NCBI GenBank assembly: GCA_965213595.1
Contig: CBDBZO010000006.1
Span: 1,612,001-1,676,000, forward strand
Source: JBCCFC01 sp965213595
Lineage (GTDB): Bacteria > Chloroflexota > Anaerolineae > Caldilineales > Caldilineaceae
Direction: 5' to 3'
Length of the DNA stretch: 64,000 nt
This document shows, piece by piece, positions 1 through 7,794 of the stretch. The notes beneath the pieces were generated by a model. The model worked only from the letters and a program-made list of their open reading frames with translations. It was not told the DNA's origin and ran no database searches. Position 1 is the stretch's first letter. Each line of letters opens with the position of its first letter. A program made the translations under genes and the position numbers.

Positions 1-5
1 CACCC

Positions 6-1400
6 ATGACCCACAACCCTTTCCTTTCCGTCGATCAGCAGATGATCGGCGACATCTACACCTCGCCCGAAATCATGGACAACCTCACCATGCTCACGGA
101 TGAGTTTGGCTCGCGCTTTGGCGGCACGGAGGGCGAGCGCCAAGCCGCCGAGTTTATCGAAGCCAAATTCCAGGAGTACGGCCTGCAAAACGTCAAGCGG
201 GAGCCGATTGAGTACATCGGCTGGCGGCGCGGCGAGACGACGCTTGAGATTGTCAGCCCCGTCCATAAGTCGATCCCCTGCATCTCGCTGCCCCACTCGC
301 CACCCACCGATCTGGAAGCCACGCTCTTTGACGTGGGCGACGGCGGCCCCGCCGACTTTGAGAAGTACGGCGACGCGATTGAGGGCAAGATCGCAATGGT
401 CAACAGCAAGACGCAGCCGCGCGGCAGCAATCGCTGGGTGCACCGCAGCGAAAAGTACGGGCGCGCGATGCTGGCTGGCGCGTCGGCCTTTATCTTTGTC
501 AACCACTATCCCGGCTACGGCCCCGCCACCGGCTCCATCGGCGACAACGACGCCGGGCCGATTCCCGCGATTTCCATTTCCTACGAGGACGGCGCTTATT
601 TGCAGCGGCTGCTCAAGCGACACGGCGAGATCACGCTGCGCATCCACAGCACGGATGAAATTGAGCCGATGACTTCGTGGAACGTGATGGGTGAGCTCGT
701 CGGCACAAGCGACAGCGCCGAGCTGGTGATGCTTGGCTGCCACTACGATGGCCACGATATTTCACAGGGAGCCAACGACCCGGCGTCGGGCGTGGTGGCC
801 GTGATCGAGGCGGCGCGGGTGCTGGCCCAGCACGCGCCGCCGCTGCCCCACACCGTGCGCTTCCTGCTCTGGGGCGTCGAGGAGATCGGGCTGCTCGGCT
901 CGCACGATTACGTGAAGCAGCACGCCGACGAACTGGACAACATCCGCTTTTACTACAACATGGACGCTGCGGGCGGCTCGCGACCCAAAGACGTCGTGCT
1001 CAACGAGTGGCCCGATTTGGAGCCGCTCTTCGAGGGCTGGCAGGAGCAGATGGCGCTCGACTTCCAGGTCGGTGAGTCGGTGAGCGCCCACTCGGACCAT
1101 TTTCCCTTTATGATGGCGGGCGTCCCCACTGGCGGCATGGAGCCCGTGTCGCGCGATTTGAGCGGGCGCGGCTACGGACACACCCGCTACGACACGCTCG
1201 ATAAGCTGGAAATTCGCACCCTGCGCGAGGCCGCGGCCCTGGCGGCGCGGCTGGCCCTGCGCATCGCCAGCGCCGAAGCGTGGCCCGCTTCGCGCCGCAG
1301 CGAGGCCGAAGTCGCCGACGTCCTGGACAAGCCGCAGTATCAGGAAGAGCGCGCGATCATGGCCAAAATTGCCGCGCACGTGGCGGCGCGGCAAGCGTAG
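6..1400 (+). CDS. M28 family zinc peptidase with PA-like insert
   Basis: 464-aa protein of the M28 (aminopeptidase Y/S-like) metallopeptidase family, expected to hydrolyse N-terminal residues of peptides with two zinc ions. The ligand pattern is visible: H246 in GCHYDGHD, D258 in ANDPASG, E292/E293 in GVEEIGLLGS, D320 in NMDAAGG and H365 in SDHFPF. A protease-associated-like region precedes the catalytic part, roughly residues 90-210. No signal peptide is seen, so it is probably cytoplasmic. The ATG lies 5 bases from the window edge, so its upstream context is unknown. The next gene starts 64 bases downstream on the same strand. Family call firm; substrate unknown. Confidence 0.88.
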   Translation: MTHNPFLSVDQQMIGDIYTSPEIMDNLTMLTDEFGSRFGGTEGERQAAEFIEAKFQEYGLQNVKREPIEYIGWRRGETTLEIVSPVHKSIPCISLPHSPPTDLEATLFDVGDGGPADFEKYGDAIEGKIAMVNSKTQPRGSNRWVHRSEKYGRAMLAGASAFIFVNHYPGYGPATGSIGDNDAGPIPAISISYEDGAYLQRLLKRHGEITLRIHSTDEIEPMTSWNVMGELVGTSDSAELVMLGCHYDGHDISQGANDPASGVVAVIEAARVLAQHAPPLPHTVRFLLWGVEEIGLLGSHDYVKQHADELDNIRFYYNMDAAGGSRPKDVVLNEWPDLEPLFEGWQEQMALDFQVGESVSAHSDHFPFMMAGVPTGGMEPVSRDLSGRGYGHTRYDTLDKLEIRTLREAAALAARLALRIASAEAWPASRRSEAEVADVLDKPQYQEERAIMAKIAAHVAARQA

Positions 1401-1464
1401 CGCAGCTGAAGGTAGAAATTGCCTCTTTTTGGTGCGACTTCCGTTTCTGTGGAATAATAGCTGC

Positions 1465-2964
1465 ATGGCTACCTCGACAGTTTCTGCCAACCCTTTGGAC
1501 GAGTCCACAACGCTTACCCAAAATCCGCTCAGCGAGCGCGAGATGGATGTCGCGCAGCTGCTGGCGACGGGCGCGACCAACGCCGAAATTGCGCGTGATT
1601 TGACGATCACCGCCAACACGGTCAAGGTGCACCTGCGCAATATCTACGAGAAGCTGGAGGTCAACAGCCGCACCGAGGCCTCGATGCGGCTGGTCGAGCG
1701 CGGCTGGCTCAGCGTGCCGGGCGTCGATGCAGTGGGCACGACCCAGCCAGCAAACGTGCCCGCTGCTTTGGCCGCCGTGCGCAGCGTACCTGCTCCGCCG
1801 CCGCTGCCGGAGCTGCCCGTGCGGCCCACCGCCTGGCAGCGCGCCCTGCTGCTGGCTACCCTCGCCACCCTGCTGGCGCTGCTTGTCGTGCCCGCCCTGC
1901 CGCGCGCGCGCACGCTGGCGCTCTCCCCCACCGATCCGCTCACCGCTCTGCTCACCGAACGCACTCGCACCATCACCGGCGCGCCGCAGGTCGACAGCGA
2001 GGGGCGCTGGGCCGAGATCACGCCGCTGCCCAGCGCCCGCACCCGTGCCGCCGCCACCCTCTCCGGCGAAACCATCTACGTGATCGGCGGCGAGGGCGCG
2101 GACGGCGAACTGCTCGACAGCGTCGCCGCTTACGATCTGGCGGGTGATGGCTCCTGGCAGCGGCTGGCGGGCGGCGCGCTGCCCCTGCCGCTCTCCAACG
2201 CGGCGGCGGCCTCGCTAGGCGAGGCCCTCTTTGTGGCGGGCGGCACCTTCGTCGATGGGGCGGAAGCGGGGACGGAAGCGGGGGAGGAAGCAGATGCGGA
2301 CGCGCTGGGCTTTAGCGACACGCTGTGGCGCTTGTTGCCGGACAGGGCGGGCGACGGCTGGGCAACCTTTGCCACCTTACCCACGGGTGGGCTGGCGGGC
2401 GCGGCCCTCGTCGCGGACGATGAGGCGCTCTACCTGATCGGCGGCTGGGACGGCCAAACTATGCACGATGACGTGTGGCGCTTGGCCAGCGACGACAGCG
2501 CGCGCTGGGAGCTTGTTACGCAGCTCGATGCGGGCCGCGCCTTCCTGGGCGCTGCCCTGGTCGACGGCGTGCTCTACGTCGTCGGCGGCCACGACGGCGC
2601 GCGCCCGCTTGCCACCACCGCCGCTTACCACCTGGCCGAGAACCGCTGGCAGACGCTGCCCGCGTTGTCCACGCCGCGGGCGGGTCTCGGCCTCGTCTAC
2701 GATGTGGACGGCTCGACGCTTTGGGCGCTGGGCGGCGGCTGGTCGCAGCCAATTGAGACGCATGAAAAGCTAAAGATTAGCGGAGAAGATGAAAAGTGGA
2801 TCGGCATTCCCTCGCCGATCGAGGGTCCGTGGTACGGCCTCAGCGCCGTGTCTTACGAAGGGCGGCTGCACCTGATTGGCGGCTGGAGCAGCGATTACCT
2901 CGACCAGCACCTCCAGTATCAAAGCTCGGGACGCTTTTACCTGCCCGTCATCAGCAACGATTAG
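1465..2964 (+). CDS. LuxR-type HTH, transmembrane, kelch-repeat protein
   Basis: 499 aa. Residues about 15-75 form a LuxR/GerE helix-turn-helix (LSEREMDVAQLL, TNAEIARDL, ITANTVKVHLRNIYEKL). A Pro/Ala-rich linker follows, then one hydrophobic segment near 124-145 (LLLATLATLLALLVVPAL), then five or more kelch motifs (YVIGGEGADG, LYLIGGWDGQ, LYVVGGHDGA, LWALGGGW, LHLIGGW) that should form a beta-propeller. The arrangement suggests a membrane-tethered DNA-binding protein with an outside propeller as sensor. The ATG at 1465 is chosen because the HTH starts just after it. The C-terminus ends in FYLPVISND, resembling the hydrophobic-LP-hydrophobic ends often seen on secreted Chloroflexota proteins. 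Ligand and target genes unknown. Confidence 0.82.
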   Translation: MATSTVSANPLDESTTLTQNPLSEREMDVAQLLATGATNAEIARDLTITANTVKVHLRNIYEKLEVNSRTEASMRLVERGWLSVPGVDAVGTTQPANVPAALAAVRSVPAPPPLPELPVRPTAWQRALLLATLATLLALLVVPALPRARTLALSPTDPLTALLTERTRTITGAPQVDSEGRWAEITPLPSARTRAAATLSGETIYVIGGEGADGELLDSVAAYDLAGDGSWQRLAGGALPLPLSNAAAASLGEALFVAGGTFVDGAEAGTEAGEEADADALGFSDTLWRLLPDRAGDGWATFATLPTGGLAGAALVADDEALYLIGGWDGQTMHDDVWRLASDDSARWELVTQLDAGRAFLGAALVDGVLYVVGGHDGARPLATTAAYHLAENRWQTLPALSTPRAGLGLVYDVDGSTLWALGGGWSQPIETHEKLKISGEDEKWIGIPSPIEGPWYGLSAVSYEGRLHLIGGWSSDYLDQHLQYQSSGRFYLPVISND

Positions 2965-3022
2965 CTTGGATTACCCTAGACAATTTCCCAGCTCCGCGCC
3001 TTCCTTTTCAGAGCATCCACTC

Positions 3023-3952
3023 ATGTCCCGCATTTCCGCAACCTGGCGCGCCGGGCGCACGCGTCTACAGGCCAGCCCAATTTGGAACGCTGCGGTGGCG
3101 GAGCTGCGCCGCCTGCCCTTGCTCGTCCTCGGCATCCTGATTGCATCGCTGGCCTACGCCATCTTTCAGGTTCCCTACAGCATCGCCGCGGGCGGGCTAA
3201 CGGGCGTGGCGATTCTCGTCAACCGCTTTACGGGCTGGCCGGTGGGGGTGCAGTATTTTATTTACAACCTCCCCATGCTGGCGCTGGGCTTCTTCTACCT
3301 GGGGCGCTGGCCCTTTGTGCTGCGCACGCTGCTGGGCGTGGTGCTCTTTTCGTTCACCTCCGAGGTGATTTTGCGCTACGCACCGATTTACTTGGACGCG
3401 TGGCCCATCACGGACAATGTGCTGCTGAGCGCGATTTATGCGGGGCTGGTCGGCGGAATTGGCGGCGGATTGCTCTACCGCGCCGGGGCGACCATGGGCG
3501 GCACGGGCATTTTAGGGCGCGTGGTGCAGCTCAAAACGGGCATTCCATTGAGCACGGTCTTTCTCTACACGGATGGGGCGATTGTGCTGGCGGCGGGCGC
3601 CATCTTTGGCTGGGAGCTGGCGCTCTACGCCATGTTGACGCTGATGGTGTGGGGCGCGGCGGCGGATTACGTGCTGGAGGGGCCCAGTCGCGCGCGCACG
3701 GCCACCATCATCACCAACCGCCCGCAAGCGGTGACGCAGCAGATATTCGAGCGGCTGGATCGCGGGGTAACGTACTGGGAGGTCAAGGGTGGCTACCGGG
3801 ACGAGCCGCGCACGATGATCTTGTGCGCCGTCTACCGCCCCCAGGTTCGCGATCTGCGCCGCGCCGTGGCCGACGCTGACCCGGAGGCCTTTGTCGTGAT
3901 CGGCGTCTCGCAGCAGGCGCTGGGGAGCGGCTTTTTGCGGCTAAACAGTTGA
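3023..3952 (+). CDS. YitT family membrane protein (DUF161/DUF2179)
   Basis: 309 aa starting at the ATG at 3023. Five to six hydrophobic segments occupy residues about 25-205 (LLVLGILIASLAYAIF, YFIYNLPMLALGFFYL, TLLGVVLFSFTSEVIL, LLSAIYAGLVGGIGGGLLY, IVLAAGAIFGWELALYAML). They carry the family hallmarks AGGLTGVAILVN and GATMGGTGILGR. The C-terminal about 90 residues form the soluble DUF2179 domain (TATIITNRPQAVTQQIFE, RTMILCAVYRPQV). YitT-family proteins are inner-membrane proteins of poorly defined function, sometimes described as possible transporters. It follows the LuxR-kelch gene by 58 bases on the same strand, so co-transcription is possible. An upstream in-frame extension overlapping the previous gene is not needed. 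Confidence 0.85.
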   Translation: MSRISATWRAGRTRLQASPIWNAAVAELRRLPLLVLGILIASLAYAIFQVPYSIAAGGLTGVAILVNRFTGWPVGVQYFIYNLPMLALGFFYLGRWPFVLRTLLGVVLFSFTSEVILRYAPIYLDAWPITDNVLLSAIYAGLVGGIGGGLLYRAGATMGGTGILGRVVQLKTGIPLSTVFLYTDGAIVLAAGAIFGWELALYAMLTLMVWGAAADYVLEGPSRARTATIITNRPQAVTQQIFERLDRGVTYWEVKGGYRDEPRTMILCAVYRPQVRDLRRAVADADPEAFVVIGVSQQALGSGFLRLNS

Positions 3953-4004
3953 GCGCCTTGGCCAAATCTAAAGCTTCAAATTCAAAACTCCGCGGTCGCG
4001 CAAA

Positions 4005-4397
4005 TTACCGCAGCTTGTCCCCGCGGTGAAACTTGCTGCGAATCTCTTCAAAGCGACTGCGATTCGCGCCTAAATCCGCATGTCCCTTTTGCGCTGCGCT
4101 GCGGCCGTGAATGAGGCTGGCCTCATCGTCGAAGTAGAATTCCACATCGTCTGCAAATTTAAAGATCCGCGAGCGAAACTCGACGTGTAGGTGGTTGCCC
4201 TGCTCGCGGACAACGGTCGCCCGCGGCATCTCGCTGATGATCTGGCGCAGGCGCGTTTTGGCCTCGCCCGTGCTTTCGCTGTAGTAGATGGGCTGCACGC
4301 GGAAATCTTCGCGCGCTTCCTGCGTGCTCACGCAGTTGGGCGAATCCGGACAGGGGGCGAAGGTTTTGGTTTGCGGATCAAAGGTCGAAGCGGCCAT
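4005..4397 (-). CDS. DUF1499 family protein
   Basis: 130-aa soluble protein with the DUF1499 hallmark CPDSPNCVSTQ near residue 16 and the downstream block VEFRSRIFKFADDVEFYFD. The whole domain is present, at the usual size for stand-alone members. The function of DUF1499 is not established. It is transcribed against the preceding yitT-like gene (convergent, 52 bases apart). The upstream side (4398-4655) holds no gene and should carry its promoter and that of the divergent gene at 4656, but I could not pick convincing -35/-10 boxes. Confidence 0.8.
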   Translation of the reverse strand: MAASTFDPQTKTFAPCPDSPNCVSTQEAREDFRVQPIYYSESTGEAKTRLRQIISEMPRATVVREQGNHLHVEFRSRIFKFADDVEFYFDDEASLIHGRSAAQKGHADLGANRSRFEEIRSKFHRGDKLR

Positions 4398-4655
4398 GAG
4401 TACTTTCTGGGGTGGAGCCAGCCAAAGGGCTGGCGGGTGAAGTCGTTGGGGCGTCTGTGGCTGACGGTTACGGCACAGGTGCGTGTTTGGGTTCGCTACC
4501 GCAGAGCTACTACATTGGAAAGAAACCTCTCGTCATCGAGGGTGAGACGTGGTAGGCTACGTGCACGATTTCACAAATTATCGCTCAAGAAGGCGCTGTA
4601 AACAACTTCGCGCGGTCGCCCGTTCGCTGTGAACACGCCATCTCACTGACCATTC
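4398..4655. other. Intergenic region between divergent genes
   Basis: 258 bases between the DUF1499 gene (minus) and the 435-aa gene (plus). It contains a short local hairpin (AGCCAGCCAAAGGGCTGGC) but no repeat family seen elsewhere in the window and no confident promoter. Confidence 0.4.
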
Positions 4656-5963
4656 ATGCCCCACTCCCCTTCGCCCTGGCAGCTTACCCCAATTGAAGAG
4701 TATACCCGCCCCACCGAGCCGACTTCCGAAACGGTGCTGCTCAACCTGCGCGACCGGTGGCTGGCGCTTCAGCGCTGGCTGCGCACCCAGCTGCACAGCG
4801 AGGAGAAGGAGTACGAAGCGCCGGAACTGCGCTCGGCTCCCCAGCGTCTGCTAAACTGGGCCGCCCCCGAACCGCCCTGGCCCACCCTCTACCGCGACGC
4901 CCTGGACGACGCGCTGGGGGATTGGCTGGCTCGGGACGGGCGCGAGGCGGGCGTGCGCGTGGTGGTGGATGCGCCCTTCAACCACCTGGACGAGGCGGTG
5001 GCAGCCTGGGGGGAAGCCCACGATTTTGTGCGGATCGAGCCGCCCTCCATCGACGAGATATTGAGCGGGGGCAGCCGCTGGTTGGAGCACTGGCTCGGCC
5101 AAACGCTCCAGTTCGACGATCAAAACGCGCCCACCACTCGCTTCGTCCTCCCCCACCTGCACCGCTGCTACCTGCGCCACCACGACGGGTTAACGCTGAT
5201 GCGCCAGCTGCTGGACAATCTTTTCAAGCGCCCCTACAGCGGGCTAATCTTCTGCGACAGCTGGTCTTGGGCCTACCTGTGCAACGTCCTCAACCTCAGC
5301 TCGTTCTTTGATCACGTGCTGACGCCCTGTGCGTTTGATGCCGACGCCCTGGCGAACTGGTTCACCGAACTGAGCCAGCAGTCGCCGCCCAGCCGCTACG
5401 TCTTTCGGCAGGCCGACAACGGCAAGCCCGTCCTCTCCCACAAGCACGCGGAGCAAGATGGGCCGCCTTTGCCTGTCAAGCAGCACGAAACTGAGAACCG
5501 CTCGGATTTCTTGACCTACATCGCCACGCGCAGCCGCGGCAACCCCGGCGTTGCCTGGGCGCTGTGGCGATACAGCCTGCGCGTGGCGAGCGACGAGCAG
5601 GTGGCCGACGAGGTGCAGGAGGCGGCAGAAGCCGACCACGGCACAACGGTGTGGGTTACCCCTTGGGAGCAGCTTGACCTGCCCGCGCTGCCGCCCCACC
5701 CCAGCACCGAAGAAGCCTTCGTGCTCCACGCGCTGCTCATCCACGGCGGCCTGCCCGGCACCGCGCTGCCGGTGCTGATCCCCTTTTCCCCATCGGCCAT
5801 TATCGAGGTCGCCCAGGGGCTGAAGCGACGCGGCGTGATCGAACAGGTCGGTGAACTAGACGAGCGCACGCAGACGACCAAGCGCTGGCGCGTCCACGTG
5901 CTGGCCTACCCCAACGTGCGGGCCTTCCTCAAAAACGAAGGGTATTTGATGGATGGGCTGTAG
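4656..5963 (+). CDS. Unrecognised 435-aa protein, possible degenerate AAA/STAND-like fold
   Basis: I do not recognise a named family. The protein is soluble and Trp-rich, with no signal peptide. The middle region (VRVVVDAPFNHLDEAV, SGLIFCDSWSWAYL, FDHVLTPCAFDADALANWF) and the stretch SRGNPGVAWALWRYSLR near residue 290 look like the Walker-B-like and lid parts of a TniB/STAND-type ATPase. No Walker A (GxxxxGK[ST]) is present. The C-terminal part (IEVAQGLKRRGVIEQVGE) resembles a winged helix. The next gene is an MscS-type channel 496 bases downstream on the same strand, separated by a repeat cluster, so a functional link to the channel is possible. All fold statements are inference. Confidence 0.5.
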   Translation: MPHSPSPWQLTPIEEYTRPTEPTSETVLLNLRDRWLALQRWLRTQLHSEEKEYEAPELRSAPQRLLNWAAPEPPWPTLYRDALDDALGDWLARDGREAGVRVVVDAPFNHLDEAVAAWGEAHDFVRIEPPSIDEILSGGSRWLEHWLGQTLQFDDQNAPTTRFVLPHLHRCYLRHHDGLTLMRQLLDNLFKRPYSGLIFCDSWSWAYLCNVLNLSSFFDHVLTPCAFDADALANWFTELSQQSPPSRYVFRQADNGKPVLSHKHAEQDGPPLPVKQHETENRSDFLTYIATRSRGNPGVAWALWRYSLRVASDEQVADEVQEAAEADHGTTVWVTPWEQLDLPALPPHPSTEEAFVLHALLIHGGLPGTALPVLIPFSPSAIIEVAQGLKRRGVIEQVGELDERTQTTKRWRVHVLAYPNVRAFLKNEGYLMDGL

Positions 5964-5974
5964 GCAGCCGACGG

Positions 5975-6425
5975 TGCATTGCCCTTTTCCAAGGTAGTGC
6001 TGTTGAATTAGAAAAGGGGGTCGACCGTGCGAGGCACTTTCCGAAGTGCCTCGCACATCCAGCTTGGCCGATACCCAGAAATCGTCGTTGACGACCTTCA
6101 AACGTGCGACGCACTTGGGAAAGTGCGACGCACCGAATGCTGCCAACCGTGCGTGGCACTTTCCCAAGTGCCTCGCACATCGGGCATGGCTAACACCCAG
6201 AAATCGCCGTTGACGACCTGCAAACGTGCGTCGCACATCGGGCATGGCTAACACCCCGAAATCGCCGTTAACGACCTGCAAACGTGCGACGCACGTTTGG
6301 GAGAAGCCCTGCCCCTTCAGGTGCTTGACCACCCGAATGTGCGACGCACCTGGGAAGGTGCATCGCACGGTGGGCCGCCTTGCTCGCTGCACCTCCCAAT
6401 CCCTTAGAGAACCCGAATAGCTTGT
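5975..6425. repeat. Cluster of palindromic repeat units (family A)
   Basis: The 496-base gap between the 435-aa gene and mscS is filled by hairpin units of the form GTGCGnnGCACTT...AAGTGCnnCGCAC (near 6027-6057, 6103-6133, 6150-6180, 6284-6296, 6338-6369). Three of them are separated by nearly identical linkers (CCAGAAATCGCCGTTGACGA type). The terminal about 125 bases (6300-6425) are repeated at 46022-46150. Related copies sit at 11560-11640 and 37255-37375. The structure resembles REP/BIME clusters. No transposase of the RAYT type is in the window. Confidence 0.8.
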
Positions 6426-6459
6426 TTTCTGTACATAGCCCGAAAGAAATAAATCAACC

Positions 6460-7521
6460 ATGCTCAACAGAGAGACAATCGCGGGGCTCGGCCTCCAGCA
6501 GGACGGCGTCCCGGACGTGATCAACACCCTCAGCAGCCCCTCGATCACGCAGACCACAACGGCAACGCAGACCGTAACCGCGACGCAAACGGCAACGAGC
6601 ACCCCGCTCCCCGCGGCAGCGCGAAACGCAGACGGCGCGCGATCCGCTGGCGAAGCGGTGGGCGACATGGCGGCGGATAGCGCCAACCAAATCCAAGATA
6701 TTCTGGTCGAGTTTCAGAAAATTCAGTTTGGGCAAATTCTATTCATTATCATCATCGCGATCGTTGTGACGTGGCTGCTGCGTCGCTTTTTGATCTGGCT
6801 CTCCAACCAGGTACAGAGCCGCTTCCGCTTCTACATCCTGCCGCTGATTCCCATTCTGCGCATCCTGATCGTGCTGTTTACCTTTTACCTGGTGGCGACG
6901 CGCCTGATCGATTTTAGCGCCATCTCGCCCTCCAACATCTTTGCCGTGCTCGGCGCGGCCAGCGTGGCGATCGGCTTTGCCTTTAAGGATTACGTAAGCA
7001 GCATCATCGCGGGCATCGTGGCGCTCTACGAGCGCCCCTACCGCATCGGTGATTGGATCGAGATCGACGGCGACTACGGCGAGGTGCAGGCCCACGGCGT
7101 GCGCGCCGTGCGCATTCTCACGCCGGACGACACGGTTGTCAGCATTCCGCACCAGAAGCTGTGGACGGAGAACGTCGCCAACGCCAACGACGGCCAGCGC
7201 GAGCACATGTGCGTGGCCGATCTCTACCTCTACCCCGAACACGACGCCCGCCTCGTGCGCCAAAAGCTGCTGGACGTGATCGCCACCAGCCCCTACACCC
7301 AGCTCGACGCCACCCGCACCGTGATCGTGCTCGAAAAACCCTGGGGAACCCACTACCGCCTCAAGGCTTACCCCATCGACGGGCGCGATGAATTTCAGTT
7401 TATCAGCGATCTCACCGTGCGCGGGCGCGAAGCCTTGGCCGACTTGGGCGTGCGCCACGCCGTCGCCCCACCCGTGGCCGACGTGGCGTCAAATTCGGGC
7501 GCGGGCGGCACGTCGACGTAG
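6460..7521 (+). CDS. MscS family mechanosensitive ion channel
   Basis: 353 aa. A Thr-rich low-complexity N-terminus (TQTTTATQTVTATQTAT) precedes three membrane helices: residues about 90-110 (ILFIIIIAIVVTWLLRRFLIW), 125-150 (ILPLIPILRILIVLFTFYLV) and the pore-lining TM3 (IFAVLGAASVAIGFAFKDYV) with its Ala/Gly packing pattern. The soluble vestibule follows (YRIGDWIEIDGDYGEVQAHG, VRILTPDDTVVSIPHQKLW). The length is close to that of E. coli MscS with an extra N-terminal tail. It should release solutes on hypo-osmotic shock. The unrecognised gene at 4656 precedes it. The 3' end overlaps a small antisense lipoprotein ORF (7489-7671). Confidence 0.9.
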   Translation: MLNRETIAGLGLQQDGVPDVINTLSSPSITQTTTATQTVTATQTATSTPLPAAARNADGARSAGEAVGDMAADSANQIQDILVEFQKIQFGQILFIIIIAIVVTWLLRRFLIWLSNQVQSRFRFYILPLIPILRILIVLFTFYLVATRLIDFSAISPSNIFAVLGAASVAIGFAFKDYVSSIIAGIVALYERPYRIGDWIEIDGDYGEVQAHGVRAVRILTPDDTVVSIPHQKLWTENVANANDGQREHMCVADLYLYPEHDARLVRQKLLDVIATSPYTQLDATRTVIVLEKPWGTHYRLKAYPIDGRDEFQFISDLTVRGREALADLGVRHAVAPPVADVASNSGAGGTST

Positions 7522-7671
7522 CGGGGCCGTGTACTGCTTATATGTATTGCTTGCTGCTGTGGCGAGCTTAGGGTCCGTTGACATTTGAGAATTGACCCTT
7601 ACCCCCGGTTCCACGAATTCACAGGCGGTCAGAAGCGTACACATTACCAGCAGAGCACAAAAGCGTTTCAT
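7489..7671 (-). CDS. Small predicted lipoprotein
   Basis: 60-codon ORF with two independent signs of being real. The N-terminus MKRFCALLVMCTLLTAC is a short Lys/Arg, hydrophobic and lipobox (LLTAC) signal. A strong Shine-Dalgarno AAAGGAG sits 5 bases upstream of the ATG at 7671. The mature peptide would be only about 43 residues and ends in an Arg-rich tail encoded within the end of the convergent mscS gene (overlap 7489-7521). That tail may mean the original gene lost its 3' end. No family recognised. Confidence 0.5.
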   Translation of the reverse strand: MKRFCALLVMCTLLTACEFVEPGVRVNSQMSTDPKLATAASNTYKQYTAPLRRRAARARI

Positions 7672-7794
7672 ACCCGCTCCTTTGGGTTAGACGTATTGGG
7701 TTTAGACGGCTGCTTTTCATTCTCACGGAATTCCCGTTTTCCGCCAAGTTGACTATACTGTCCCCATTCATCAACCCTTGACCTCGCGCCCGTC

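Noticed and set aside
5975..6425. CRISPR array
   Set aside because: Repeated palindromes with conserved linkers, i.e. the spacers are also repeats; no unique spacers and no cas genes.
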